Positions 32,727 to 44,088 are shown, numbered from the stretch's first letter. The stretch is DNA of 64,000 nt from Ignelater luminosus (GCA_011009095.1 VTPC01091296.1:4543-68542); one strand, 5' to 3'. Notes: generated from the sequence alone by a model not told the origin. Program-made: numbers and translations.

Positions 32727-33584
32727 TTATTGGCTACCACAGTGACTGCTACATCCACAGCTACAGTAGTCATCTGCATCGAAATTACATTCATTTGGGT
32801 TAATCCATTCTTCATCATCTTCTTCATCATCATCAGCGCATACCTTCCTTCTAGAGCCACATTTGCCTTTAGTGCCTGGCGCAAAATAGATTTTTTTGTT
32901 TTCGCAGTTAGTGGGCATGATTCTAGCTAACAGTCTTGAATAGAATTTTCTACCACGATGTATTGTATCACTAATAAATGCACTTCCACCACACCTTCTG
33001 TAATAAATTATAATGGTATTATTATGATTAGTAAATTTACAAAATTACTAATCTTACCGTAGAACTCTAAAATCTACAACACGTGTGGCATGAATTATAC
33101 ACAAGAGGAAGAAAATGCTTAACAAATAGCTAGCTAATAATAATGTTCCTGGCCATTTTAACATTTCCAAAAAATCACACACTCCCGTACAGCTAAAACC
33201 ATTTTTATACATTGTATCTGATACAAAATCGGCTATCTTAGGCAAAAAGGAAATGAAACCGATTTCAAGCGGAAACCAAAAATTGTTCATAATAACTTCC
33301 ATTAGTAACATTGACACTACAAACTGTAAGAGAAAAATGTAATGTTTGTCAAATGCATTTTGAAAAGGCAATTTAATTACCTCTATTAGGACTTCAGCAC
33401 AAGAAAATAATTTTCGAAAAGAAACTGGCCTTAGATCTACATCCCATAATAAAAAAAATACTGAAAGTAAAAATATAACATAGGATAAATACGGCAAACA
33501 ATCTAAACTTTTTGGAGTTGTAAATACATAAACACCAGAACAATTTAGTGCAAATGCCAAAAAAACAGGGAGCATCCGACCCAT
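32727..33584 (-). CDS. Four-pass membrane protein A with Cys-rich acidic tail, unrecognised
   Basis: Unrecognised family. Three exons: 33584-33381, 33323-33058 and 32997-32727; 246 aa. Intron 1 is 57 nt and in frame without stops (19 codons), so an unspliced reading looks like a longer ORF. The splice is supported by alignment to the neighbouring paralogue, which lacks these residues. Hydrophobic segments lie at about 4-22, 31-48, 67-85 and 128-152, suggesting four membrane passes. Shared core motifs are LPVFLAF, SLDCLPYxSY, FFLLWD, NFWFPLE, LPKI and HATRV. Exon 3 adds a private soluble tail of about 90 aa: basic start, then CADDDEEDDEEW and DDYCSCGCSSHCGSQ at the end (seven Cys in the last third). 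It could bind metal or be a secretory/sperm component; function unknown. Confidence 0.85.
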
Positions 33585-33885
33585 TGCTAAAAATGCCTTA
33601 TAACTATCTAAACCATTTGGATTTGGAATTTTGAATTTGCATGAATTTTATTTGACAAATATTGTTTGTTTTTTGTTTTTATTGTAAAATAATTGATTTA
33701 GTTTTTTTGACCAAGCTGTTGTTTGGCATTATATGGATAAATTCTGTTTTTATCTAAACTAGCCCTGGAAAGTTTAGTTTGGCGGAAGTGACAGAATCTT
33801 GGAAACAAAGGCAACCACAGGCTGTCAACTAAATTTAATATAATAATGTAAATTCTAAATTCTAAATGATTTAACACATTTCATA
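33585..33885. promoter_or_regulatory. Bidirectional upstream region of the four-pass gene pair
   Basis: Only 301 bp separate the two start codons of head-to-head paralogues, so promoters and 5' UTRs of both are here. No TATA box or palindrome stands out. The arrangement suggests origin by inverted tandem duplication and possible co-expression (inference). Confidence 0.5.
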
Positions 33886-34546
33886 ATGGTACATTGCCTC
33901 CCGGTTTTTTTGGCATTCATACTAAATTTATCTGGTATTTACATGTTCACTTCACCACAAAGTTTAGATTGTTTACCTTATGTTTCATATGCTCTGTTTT
34001 CACTTTCTTTATTCTTCCTTCTGTGGGATATCAACTTCAAACCATGCTACTTTCGAGGATTATATGCATCAGCTGAGTATATAATTGAGGTAATTGATAA
34101 TATTTGTAAAGAGAATGTAAACTCAGAAAAATAGTTAAGGCATTTTTTATTTTTAGTTTGTGCTGTCTATGTTTTTAATGGAAATGATTATGACCAATTT
34201 TTGGTTTCCATTAGAAGTGGGTTTTGTTTCTCTTTTACCTAAAATACCTGATTCTGTAGCAAGAACGATGTATTCAATTGGACTTCGTTGTACTGGCCCT
34301 TGTGAATATCTATATATTTTAAAAACACCTGAAGCTATAGCAATTGCTAGTTGTCTTTTGAGCTTATTCTTTTTATTATGCACACTCCATGCTACACGAG
34401 TTTTACATTTTGGAATATTAGTGTAAGTCAAAAAGTGAAATCTTGCTTGTTTTAGAATAATTGTATATTTATATACACTTTCTATTTACAGGAAGTGTTG
34501 TGTCCCAATCTGTGTATACATACTGTATGACTCCTTTCGTCCTTGA
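33886..34546 (+). CDS. Four-pass membrane protein B, paralogue of A, short tail
   Basis: Exons 33886-34089, 34157-34422 and 34492-34546; 174 aa. Exons 1 and 2 are exactly 204 and 266 nt, the same as in the divergent neighbour. In exon 1 about 42 of 68 residues are identical (LPVFLAF, SLDCLPY, FFLLWD, AE..IE). Exon 2 carries FVLSMFLMEMIMTNFWFPLE, then LPKIPDS and LLCTLHATRV. Four hydrophobic segments are in the same places. Exon 3 encodes only KCCVPICVYILYDSFRP, in place of the long Cys-rich acidic tail of the partner. AATAAA overlaps the stop region (34,546). Intron 1 here (67 nt) has an in-frame stop, so splicing is required. Function unknown. Confidence 0.85.
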
Positions 34547-35154
34547 ATAAAGAAATCGTAGAACAAAGATGGAAAATTTGTTAAATAACTTTACAAATAA
34601 ATACTTTTCTTGTTAATGAAACAGTTATTGAACTTTACTAGAAAATTGCATCGTATCTACCTATTATTATTTCAAAGGCCATAAATAAATCAAAGTATAT
34701 CCTTCACTACCATCCAGTACTATAGAGATTACTTGGCTAAATACCTACTACTAGCAGAAGATTGTTTAATAAATTGGATAACTGTAATTTGCAAATTCTC
34801 TTTTCTCTTTACTAAAAAAAAGTCAGTCTATTGAAATTACAAACATTCTTATAAAGTAGCTAGGTGTATGTATGCCTAGAAAACCTTCTTGATATTGTAA
34901 AGTCGTTCTCGCCAATTCCACTGGACTTCCGCTGATGTAGACTTCCTCTTTCATCTTCAGGATAGAAGACATAATTCTATGGCATGGCTCATACATTAAG
35001 TTATTGTGCACGCCTACCCTTGGCTTTACTATTGTTCTGTAGTTTTCTTGATACATTGAGCTTCAATCCACGGCACAGGTCCCGGACGTCATTATTCAGC
35101 TCGTTGGTTGTTTCTACTGATGATTGAAGAACATCTAACCAGAACTAGAATACA
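34547..35154. other. Spacer
   Basis: No supported gene. A 77-codon minus-strand frame (34823-35056) is open but has no homology I recognise and may belong to the LINE debris that starts just to the right. Confidence 0.35.
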
Positions 35155-35930
35155 GTGCTAAAGGAACTATCCCACATCCAAAAATGGCTAACATCAGAAG
35201 TATGGAATGGAATGCCAGTCCTTTCAAAAGAAATATTATTAGATATATTATTATTTTTGAGACACACAAATTCATCATACTGCATTAAATCTAAAGGATA
35301 TAAAGTTTATCACACTGTACCTACTGATCATACTGCCAGAGGCAGAAGTGTCATCATGATTTAAAAAAAATATTCTTTATTACGTACCTAGGCTGTGAAA
35401 AGCAAAAGAGGTCATCACGATTATTAAACCTCGAAAACCCCCAATCCCCACACGAAGCTTACTTTTCTTACTACTTGCAGCGTCAAAACTATTTGAAAAA
35501 CTGTTACTCAAGAGATCTAAACCAACCATCAAAGAAAAAGAACTAATTCTATCACATCAGCCTGGGTTTAGAAATAAATACTTTACAATTGATCAGGTGC
35601 ACAAAATAATATAATAGACATATCGTTAGAAAAAATACAGCCTGCTCAATAATCTTGCTAGATGTAGCTCAAGCTTTTGACAAGGTATGGCATGAAGATT
35701 TAAACCACAAGCGATAAAAATGTTTTTGCCCAAACAATATTCTCAAATTCTCGAGTCATACCTACATTTCAGATAGATACTTTAAGATTAAGCAAGAAGA
35801 AGCCTACTGAGAAGTAAAAAAAATAAGAGAGAGTATCACAAGGAAACGTATTAAGACTGGTCTTTTACCTGTTGTACATTTGGGTAAACAATAGGGTAAA
35901 CTGAGGCTTTTGGCTGCCCTTGGGCAAAAC
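35155..35930 (+). pseudogene. Internally deleted jockey-grade LINE fragment
   Basis: The first part (35155-35361) reads as an endonuclease-domain fragment of a non-LTR retrotransposon: a WNGMPVLSKEILLDILLFLRH segment, then GYKVYHTVPTDHTARGRSVI, the G..VY...RGG.AI region. The second part (about 35,550-35,900) jumps to the RT domain: QPGFR, IDQVHK, IILLDVAQAFDKVWHEDL and YISDRYFKIKQEEAY, then a worn G-x-x-Q-G box. The intervening ~300 codons are missing. Several stops are present. A clear LINE, but inactive and rearranged. Confidence 0.78.
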
Positions 35931-38555
35931 TTTTTCCTTTGTCATACATTTTAATAGATTTAAATCTTATTATCTTGCTTAAAAAAAAAAACAGTAAATT
36001 GTAATTTTGGTTACTTGATGCTTCATAGATAGTATGGTTATGGTAATTCTTAAATGATTTTTATTAAGTTTAAGTTTGAAAAACGCTGTTCGAGCGTTCA
36101 GAAATTTGTAGAGCAATTGCTGTGTTAGATAAGGTAGAAAAAAAAAGTTTTCTTGGATGTATCCAATGAAGAATTTAGTATGAAATAAGTAGAACTTTCA
36201 GTTTCTTTTTTAAATATTCAGAACTTCTAGAAAATATTTCTTTTAATCAGTCATCTTTCCTTAGGCCCCACGATTTTCGGGGGAGCCCACGGACGTTAAT
36301 TGCATGGCTTACTCGATTTTGGTTTTATAAAGCAAATAAGAGCAACTGTAAGAAGATACTTGGGAGGAGCTTACATAAAATAATAGTCCTTGGGACGCTC
36401 AAATAGTTGAGATGGCACTACTTTTAATAGAGAAGCTTATTGGGGTTTAATTCACGAGCAATCATTTAGAAAGAAAGATTATATTATTCTAAACACAACA
36501 CACGCGCTGTTCACGTGATCCCATGATCGTCTAAACATTACAAATTAAAAGTCTGTAATCCGTTACAGAATTGAGTATTGAACATTGAGATTAGAGGAAC
36601 TCCTTTGCATGGCAGACCAAGATGGATAATATCCTATCAATGACATTCAAAAGGTATTAGCCAGGTTAAAGAAACATATTTGCATAAAATCTGTGATCCG
36701 GTAACAGTGACTTTCCATCTTGGTTCAATACTTTTCTTAAAATGCCATCAAACATATCATTTTATATGTCTTATTACAAAGCCCTTTTTATGTATCCCAA
36801 TGTTTCTGCAGATTTTCTGATTTTTGACAGCATCATACCGTTGCGAGGTCCTCGTACACTTTTAAATTTCTTCATGTTTCTGAGTTGTCATAGCTATTTG
36901 TGGTTTTGCAAAATAGTGGATTTTAGCCAGGCCTTTGTTCATGAAGAGCTTAGATTTCTGCAAGTTTACAAATTTCTTTCAGGCTTCCGATCTATAAAAT
37001 CTTAACAATTTACTATTACATGCTAGAACCTAAGAGAACCTAAGAAATGCTGTTGTAATAATAGAAATACCGAACAGATGCTAAATCTAATCTTACTTTT
37101 GTTTACAGTTTTACTTATTTACCTACAGAACTGGTAATATCAGATAAATCTTAAAAAAAAGTCTTCGTTTCGAAATGATAGTGACCAAACCCACATAATT
37201 TATTTATAAGTGGTACTTTGGTATTTATTCTATCTATTCAAAAGAAATTCAAAAGTATAAAATAATATAATTCTTTTAACTGGATATACTACCTACATAA
37301 AGTAAATCTCAGAAAAAACGTAGCAGTTACATCTAGGTTCATCTTTTAAACATAAAAGTATTATACAGTGAAGGCGGAATAAGTGGTTTGATTAGGAACA
37401 AAGAGAAATGGCAGAAAAGAACTGGAAAGTGTAGAACCTTGCAATTTGAGCTTTTATAGATCGTTTCAAGAGCTTTTGACTTCGTTAACTTTTTATGTAC
37501 ATAAAACGAACTTATTAGTTTTATTTCTATATTTTATTACTACTAATTTGTGTTAGTATAGTTTTTAAAATTTATATGCTGATAAACAATTAAGGTTCAA
37601 AATGGAAGTTAAGTTTTATACGGTAGGTAGTTATAAAGCAATTGAAATTTGAAACCTTATTAAAAACGTTCTTTTTTATTTACTGAGGAAAATGCGTTCG
37701 ATTACTATATTCCTCTCTGAATGAAATAGAGATAGGTCAGTCGACTTCTCTAAATGCTACTTGTTGCACAAGAGCACTCTGTTACCGTGGAAACGGCACC
37801 CACAATGAAAGACTGGAAAGCCTGCAATCAACGATCAATCTATGCAATGGACGGTTTTAATAAAGCCCCCATGAGAGGGAAAATTATGTTTAGTTAGGTA
37901 AACGCAAAAATGTGAAAAATAGTAAATAAAATTGGTTTGAGTAAGATTTAATTTAAAAGATTGTTTTCACATCATCTTTGATTTCAAGATAAATACACCT
38001 GTTATAATTATTTCGCAAATACCACACTATTCAAGAAGGAAAACGACAAAAGACTACAAGAAAAACTACAAAAAATTCATAATCTGTAACTGAATTTGTA
38101 TTAATTGTCCTAAAACATTCTTACTTTTCAGCATTTATTAGAATTTACTGTCTCGAAGAATTTGGCTTTTGAATTATATCTAATACACGGTAGGTCTGCT
38201 TATAGCATGAAGTCGCTGCATTTAACAAGTTCATTTGGCTTGGTATAAGAATACGTTAATGGTATAGTGTGGGTTGTGTAAGCTGGGCATTTTGCAATAC
38301 AAGCAAGCCTCGTAAAGGCGGACAATAGGCTGAAGAACGTTTATCTTGATATTATACTGGAGAAAGGAGATCTGTTTGGTAGTCCATGTAACGAGATGTT
38401 GACAATCTTTGGCTTGGGATCTTTTTGAACACTTAGATTAAACCCAAATAATAGTCTTTGGTAGCTGAATTACATCCATTCACTTCCTTAGAATTGTTAG
38501 CCAGTCTCTATTTCTGTTTTTAGGACTAAATTCTAGCTGTAACACATTTGTATAC
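35931..38555. other. Gene-free, repeat-like region
   Basis: No intact gene. A GC-rich patch at about 36,262-36,300 and, near 36,595-36,700, a LPLHGRPRW...GISQVKETYL-like reading resemble the extreme C terminus of a LINE ORF2, too short to classify. The rest is AT-rich with no visible ends. Confidence 0.35.
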
Positions 38556-39085
38556 AATAAGTCTAAAATCTTCTTCTTTTACATATTTCTTGTGCCCTTT
38601 AGAGCGTCGGATTAATTTACATATTGCTAGTTTCTTTTATCGATGTTTTCCATCCCTTCCGGTTCTTTGCCTGTATTTTCATCTCATCCATAGTTTTTCC
38701 GCGTCTTGTGCCTATTTCTTTTATTTTTTCAAGCCATTTTCTTCTCAGTCTGCCCCTCTTTCTTTTCCTTATCCTTCCTGACTCAATCACCCTCTGTACC
38801 AGGCGTTCTTAGTCTATTCTAATTATATGTCCAAACCAATTTAATTGTCTATTTTCTAACTTAATTTTAATTGGTTTTTGGTTTTTCATCTGTTTTATTT
38901 GTATATTTCTTATTCTGCCGTGTTTTGTTTTCCCAGCTGCCTTTTTGAGGTATTTCATTTCTGTAGTATTTAGTTGTTGCTGGCATTTTTCCTAGGGCAC
39001 CAAGTCTCACTAGCATATAGTACTGATTGCAGAGCTGTTGTATCGTACACCTTTGTTTTTGTGTTTATATCTATTTCTTTCTTAC
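38556..39085 (-). pseudogene. LINE ORF2 C-terminal fragment
   Basis: The minus strand reads SVLYASETW, then QQQLNTTEMKYLKKAAGKTK with HGRIRNIQIKQ, and NRQLNWFGHIIRI. After a frame change comes KRGRLRRKWLEKIKEI, then TRRGKTMDEMKIQAKNRKGW. This is the conserved region after the RT domain (YGSETW...R.IR...L.W.GH..RM...R.RPRRRW...DI...G........A.DR..WR) of insect RTE/jockey-grade LINEs. It is 5' truncated. Frame breaks are present. Confidence 0.7.
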
Positions 39086-39419
39086 TTAGTATAGGTAATT
39101 TTATTCAATGCATGGTATATGTTAGTAGCCTTCTGTAATTTGTTATGATGCTACCTAAATCTAAAATAAAATTCAAAATTATTATTTGCCACAATCACAC
39201 CAGCGTTGAATTGACTCTAGACTTTACATGACACTCGAAAGTATCACCACTAGATGGTGTTGAGGAAAAAGACCTAAAGAGAAGACAGTCCGTGTTTTTC
39301 AACGACACGATCAAATATAAGATTTTTAAAAACTTTGTGTATTTATTTGGTTAGATACTGACGTTTCTTGTATCCATTGCTAGATCTTCTGCACACGCAC
39401 AACTGCTGGTAATAGACAC
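39086..39419. other. Spacer between LINE fragment and foldback element
   Basis: Nothing recognisable as a gene or a bounded element. Confidence 0.35.
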
Positions 39420-40418
39420 CCAAGTATATCACTTAAAACTCCCAAGCCAAATATTTCAGTAATTAAACAATATATTTAAATTTTGTAAAAGGAATTTGTT
39501 AGATAGTAAAAATAATTTTGTTCTTATGCCAATATAGTTACTTTAAATGCTAAGAGGTAGATAGGGTTCTGTGCAAAAATATTTTCTGATCTTAAGAAAA
39601 TTGGTTGCGTCAACGACCAGCGACGAACAGTAACTATGATTATGCGCTGTCGTTGGCATTTGCGTTTATGGAAATTGACGTTTGCTGTCAATAGTCCAAA
39701 AAGTTTATACTGCTAGTGCTACCACTTGTTGTCAGCTCGTAAATACAACCATTCAAATGCAAGCCATTTGAAAGATCATTCAATATTTTTTATTCTATGC
39801 AAAAAAAATAATTGAAAAGTCTAAAGTTTCCAAGGTATTCTAATCTGAAAGTACTGTTTGGAAAAAAAAAGTCTAACAATCACTTTTTATTAATTTGTAT
39901 GTAAAAATACAGTTGAGGAAATTCTTTAGAGATCAACTCCTGATCGTAGACGGTGAAAGAAATAAACTTTATTCGGAAACATTTCAGCTTTTTGCTCGTG
40001 CCATCGAATACTGTAAGAAACTAAAATGTTTTAGTATAAAATTTATATAGTTCATCAACTAAGATCAGGAGACGATCTTCAAAGAATTTTGAAATTGTAG
40101 GTTTATTGCTAGACTTTTGCTTGCGAACAGTATCGACATTCAAAGTAGAATCTTGAAAACCTTTGACTTTTCAAAGTTTTTTCATAGAACAAAAATTACT
40201 TTATGTTAAATGATCTTTTAAATGAATTTAAATATTCTTAGGATCCAAACATATCTTTGCACCAGAGAGCCATCTAAATCTTAGCATTTAAAGTAACTAT
40301 ACCTATTGGCATAAAAGCAAAATTATTTTCAGTCTCTAGCAAATTTTGCTTACAAAATTCAAATGTCTTGTCTAATTACTAAAATACTTATTCTGGTAGT
40401 TTTTAGTGCAACATCCTG
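39420..40418. mobile_element. Second 1-kb foldback element, older
   Basis: The left arm (~39,420-39,950) and right arm (~40,053-40,418) are inverted relatives. ATAGTTACTTTAAATGCTAAGA (about 39,534) reappears inverted near 40,285; CAACTCCTGATCGTAGAC near 39,935 reappears as GATCAGGAGACGATC near 40,066. The left arm carries an extra ~170 bp (about 39,600-39,770) absent from the right. The right tip, read inverted, is CAGGATGTTGCACTAAAAAC next to TA (40419-40420); the left tip is eroded. The loop is about 100 bp and shows no coding. Confidence 0.65.
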
Positions 40419-40420
40419 TA

Positions 40421-41934
40421 TAGTGCAAAAATTGAGATACACAAAACACAAATATGGTACTACTGTATCGGCCTGAATGATTTATCGGCAATGGCATCTG
40501 CCACAATACTATGACGTGATTTAGAACCTGGAGTCTAGCCAGGAAAAATTTTCGGATCTGGAATTAAATTTACGGGGCCGTATGACCTTGCATTTGATGT
40601 CCAAATTAAATTTAAAAAAAAGAACTTTTGTTTATGTTAATATTGGAAAGCGTGCCAATACTGATACGCGTTACAAACAAAATTTTGCCCAACCAAAAAA
40701 ACGTGGAAACAATACTTTGAGGTTATGATATTACGTGAAGTTAAATAGTAGCTTGATTGAGTAATGTACGCAGCCGGGCAATATAAACAATAAAATATAT
40801 ACCGTTCTTAATGCAACCCTTTAGGTTGGAAGTTGCAGTTTCAAAAGTAGGAAATCACGGGCGTCAATCACGAAATGGATGCTAAAATCAAACATGTCTG
40901 CGAATGTCAGCCTTAGCGTTTTAGTTGATAAAATAACATTGTGTTGTATTCTATAGTAAGATGTTCTAAGTTTATGTTAAATTGAATTAATAATAAATTG
41001 AGGGCGCCGAGTTTATTTCTGTATGCAGGTCCCAAATATCACGGATCGTTTCCCCGCCCCAGGGAGATTTTAAATTAGAATACAATATTTGAGTGTATCT
41101 TTGTTTATTATGTGTTAGCCGCATGTTGTGTCATCTAGAACTTTTCGATATCTTTTGGTGAAATAGTAGATCATTAAATAATTAACTCACTACTTGCGCA
41201 AAAAATTTCGCTATTTCTGTAGTGAAGGCAAAATTGCATTTGTTTCAGTTTTTTCTGTGAAGTGTACAAAAAAAGTAAGTTTCTTGTTGTTATTAGAAGA
41301 TTGAGAGTTCTGAGAAAATTTCAATGGCTGGACTAGAAATTATAAGTAGTTTACTTCACTCTTCACACATTTCTATATTTTCTTCTATCAGTTGGTGAGT
41401 GTCTACTACGTATCAGTTTGGCTTGTAATGGTCTTGCAAAATGCTAGTTCAAACGTATTCAAGACTTTTACTTTGTTTTTTATTATTGTATGTAGGCTGA
41501 AGATTTCTTTGTATTATCTACTCGTACATTCGACATCGATTTCTAATTTTGGGACTTCTGATTTTTATTACACTGATAGACAAAGATTTTGTTACAGGAA
41601 CAAATTTGGCTGATTCTTATATAATCTTGCCTGCTAAATCCGAATATGTCATCAGAATTTGCTCACCAACAATTCTTTGTAATTGTTGGCTTTTACTCCA
41701 AATTAGCATATCCTCCCCCTTATAATTATTTCTTCGAATTTCTAATTTTAAGAGCCGCTTTAAATCATAATACGTCTTTAATCATGCATTTTTATTCACC
41801 CAATAAAGAATTAGTTTAGATAAATTTGATTTTGGGGGCTAATTAGGAATTAATGGAATTTATTAGACAAAGGGACAAGAATATGCATATTTCATAGTAG
41901 GCAGCAAGAACTGCAGCATTTATTTTCAAAACAA
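40421..41934. other. Gene-free stretch
   Basis: No protein homology seen. Two GC-rich patches (about 40,540-40,590 and 41,000-41,070) have the look of DNA transposon tips, but I cannot pair them into TIRs with a target duplication. Confidence 0.3.
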
Positions 41935-42896
41935 GATGACGTGGTATTCTGCAATGACGTCAACACTTTACTAGACGCAATGGGCCAGCATCACAATCGA
42001 GAAGAGTAGAGACTCTTTATTGACTCCTTAAAGCCTTAAAGCTGTTCTCCTTCATAATGGAAATGAAAATCCTTCTATTTCCATTGCTCATGCTGTCCAC
42101 ATGAAGGAGTCTTATAAAAGCTTGAAGATACTACTGAATAAAACAGAGTACCAGAGATTTTAATGGCAAATCTGTGCGAATTTAAAAGTTGCAGCTCTAG
42201 TACTGGGTTTACAGTTGGGGTACACGAAGTTTTGCTGTTTTCTGTGTGAGTAGGGAGAGAAGAATTTATTATATTAAGAAGCAATAGCCAGAAAGAAAAA
42301 ACCTTGCTTTTTTAATTAAGAATGTGATATGTGAGTCTCTCGTTAACTTAAAAATAATTTTGCAGTCACTTCTTCACGTCAAGTTGGGATTGATGAAAAA
42401 ATTCATAAAAGCGATGAACAAAGATGATGAAGGTTTCCCAGAATAAGTGATGATAAAATGTAAAACGAAATATTTTGTAGGGCCTCAAATCAGGAAATTA
42501 ACGAAAGATGTCAGTTTCGACAGTACCTTAGATGAATGAGAGGCACCTGCTTGGCAGTCCTTTAAAGCTGTGGTGACAAATTTCTTGGGGAATATAAAAG
42601 CTGAAAACTACGAACAGATGGTTGATGAACTGCTGCAAAATTACAAAGTTTTGGAAGCAACTATGCCCTTGAAGATTCATTTCCTCCATTCACATTTGAA
42701 TTTTTTTCCAAACAATCTTGATGATGCGAGCGATAAACATGGTAAGAGATCTCACCAAGATATTGCCCAAATTGAATCACAGTACAAGGGAAAATGCAGC
42801 GAAAACATGCTTGTGCACTACTGCTGGGACCTTAAAAAAGATGTACCAGCAACGAAATATAGGCAGAAGTCGAATAGAAATATGTTTTGTAAATAA
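41935..42896 (+). pseudogene. Fossil copy of a multi-copy arthropod protein of unknown function
   Basis: Broken frames are collinear with a large family of uncharacterised proteins I recall from many arthropod genomes. In order: NTLLDAMGQ, RLFIDSLK, a SWGTRSFAVFCV...GRR block (family LGYTKYxCFLCxWDSR), HVKLGLMKKFIKAMNKDDE, FVGPQIRKLTKDVSFD, then an open part (42570-42893) reading FLGNIKAENYEQMVDEL, KIHFLHSHLNFFPNNLDD, HQDIAQIESQYKGK and YCWDLKKDVP. Upstream parts have several stops. No known catalytic domain; the family may be transposon-derived. Identification is from memory of conserved words. Confidence 0.6.
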
Positions 42897-43236
42897 ATGA
42901 TCTTATATTAGCTATACCTTTATTATTCCATAAAAAATGAAAAATTTTAAAATTCGAACACGTTTTACTCAAACATCTCACGTGCTGGGAAAATTTGTAA
43001 AACAAAATTCGGAATCAGCAGGAATGATTCTATAAGAATCACCCTCTTTAGTCCATGTAATATTTAAAAAATTTAGTTTACTTCCATAAATATCGCCTAG
43101 AATTAGTTGAGCGATTTTATTAAAATTTTTACAAACGATGTAACTCGTCACTACAAACAAACGATTAAAATTTGAAAACAAAAGAACAGAAATAAAAACA
43201 CTTTTTTTCAATAATGAGTTGCTCCGCCATGATTTG
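42897..43236. other. Spacer, probably flank of the Tc1-like element
   Basis: TTCCATAAAAAATG near 42,929 and, inverted, ATTTTTATGGAAGT near 44,321 may be eroded TIRs of the Tc1-like element 43,237-44,088. That would give an element of about 1.4 kb. No gene. Confidence 0.3.
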
Positions 43237-44088
43237 CTATGCACTCTTTAGACGGCGTGGCATGCTGTCAATCAAGTGAACAATATCGGCCTGCGGCATA
43301 TCGTTCCAAGCTTCGTGAATCCGCAGCCGAAGATGGTGCAAGTTGTCTGGAGGGTGTGGTAAATTACTCAGCCGTCTACCGACCACATCCCATACATGCT
43401 CAATGGGTGACAAATCAGGCGACCGAGCAGGCCATGAGAGGACGGCAACGTTAGCTTTTTCCAAAAAGCGTGTTGTAGCCCTTGCCGTATGGGGGCGCGC
43501 ATTACCTTGTTGGAAAATGGGAACCATAACATATTGCACCCCACATCATCACTCCTTGTGTGAGGGCTGTGTTGCGTTCCACAGAAAATGTTGAATCTTT
43601 GCCTTCTCCACGCATCCCACAGCCCACAAACAAAATCGAGACTCGTCACTAAACATAATTTTATGCCATTCTTGTACTCAATTCTCTCTTTCATTGCTCC
43701 ATTCCAGCCTGCGGACACGGTGAAGTGGGCTAAGAGGAAAACAGAAATGGACGATACGAACGCAGCCCATAAGATTTTATCCGACGATAAACAGATGACA
43801 TTGACATTCTGCGTCCTACACCTCCCATCCAATTATTTGCAATTGACCGAGTTGTGGAAAATCTGTCTCTTGTGGCCAAAAGTCTTAAACGACGTTCTTC
43901 ACAATCTGTAGTCCTCCGGAGACGGTCAGATCCAGGGCGACCAATATCTCAATACCGTTGTAACATCACGGTTTACACGGCCAGCAATATCTCTAAGCGA
44001 AAGTCTGGTCTCTTTCACGCCAATAATACGGTCACGTTCAAAATCATTTAATTGCCGATAATCTTTATATTGACGAACTCTTGGCATT
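43237..44088 (-). pseudogene. Tc1-like (DD34E) transposase, broken
   Basis: The minus strand starts at an ATG near 44,088 with MPRVRQYKDYRQLNDFERDR, then IIGVKETRLSLRDIAGRVNR and DVTTVLRYW, the paired-like HTH. After frame breaks comes WNGAMKERIEYKNG, then WAVDAWRR-like residues where the first catalytic Asp region lies. The last 100 codons are open (43237-43539): FQQGNARPHTAR, WPARSPDLSPIEHVWDVVGR and EAWNDMPQADIVHLIDSMPR. The second catalytic position is Gly where the family has Asp (QQDNARPHT), and 34 residues separate it from the Glu of SPIE. The lost Asp and the frameshifts make it inactive. Confidence 0.88.

Noticed and set aside
33054-33584. Single-exon 176-aa reading of the four-pass gene A
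   Set aside because: The extra 19 residues have GT...AG borders and are missing from the paralogue at exactly that point; read as an intron instead.
34823-35056. 77-codon minus-strand ORF
   Set aside because: No recognisable homology, next to LINE debris; not supported as a gene.
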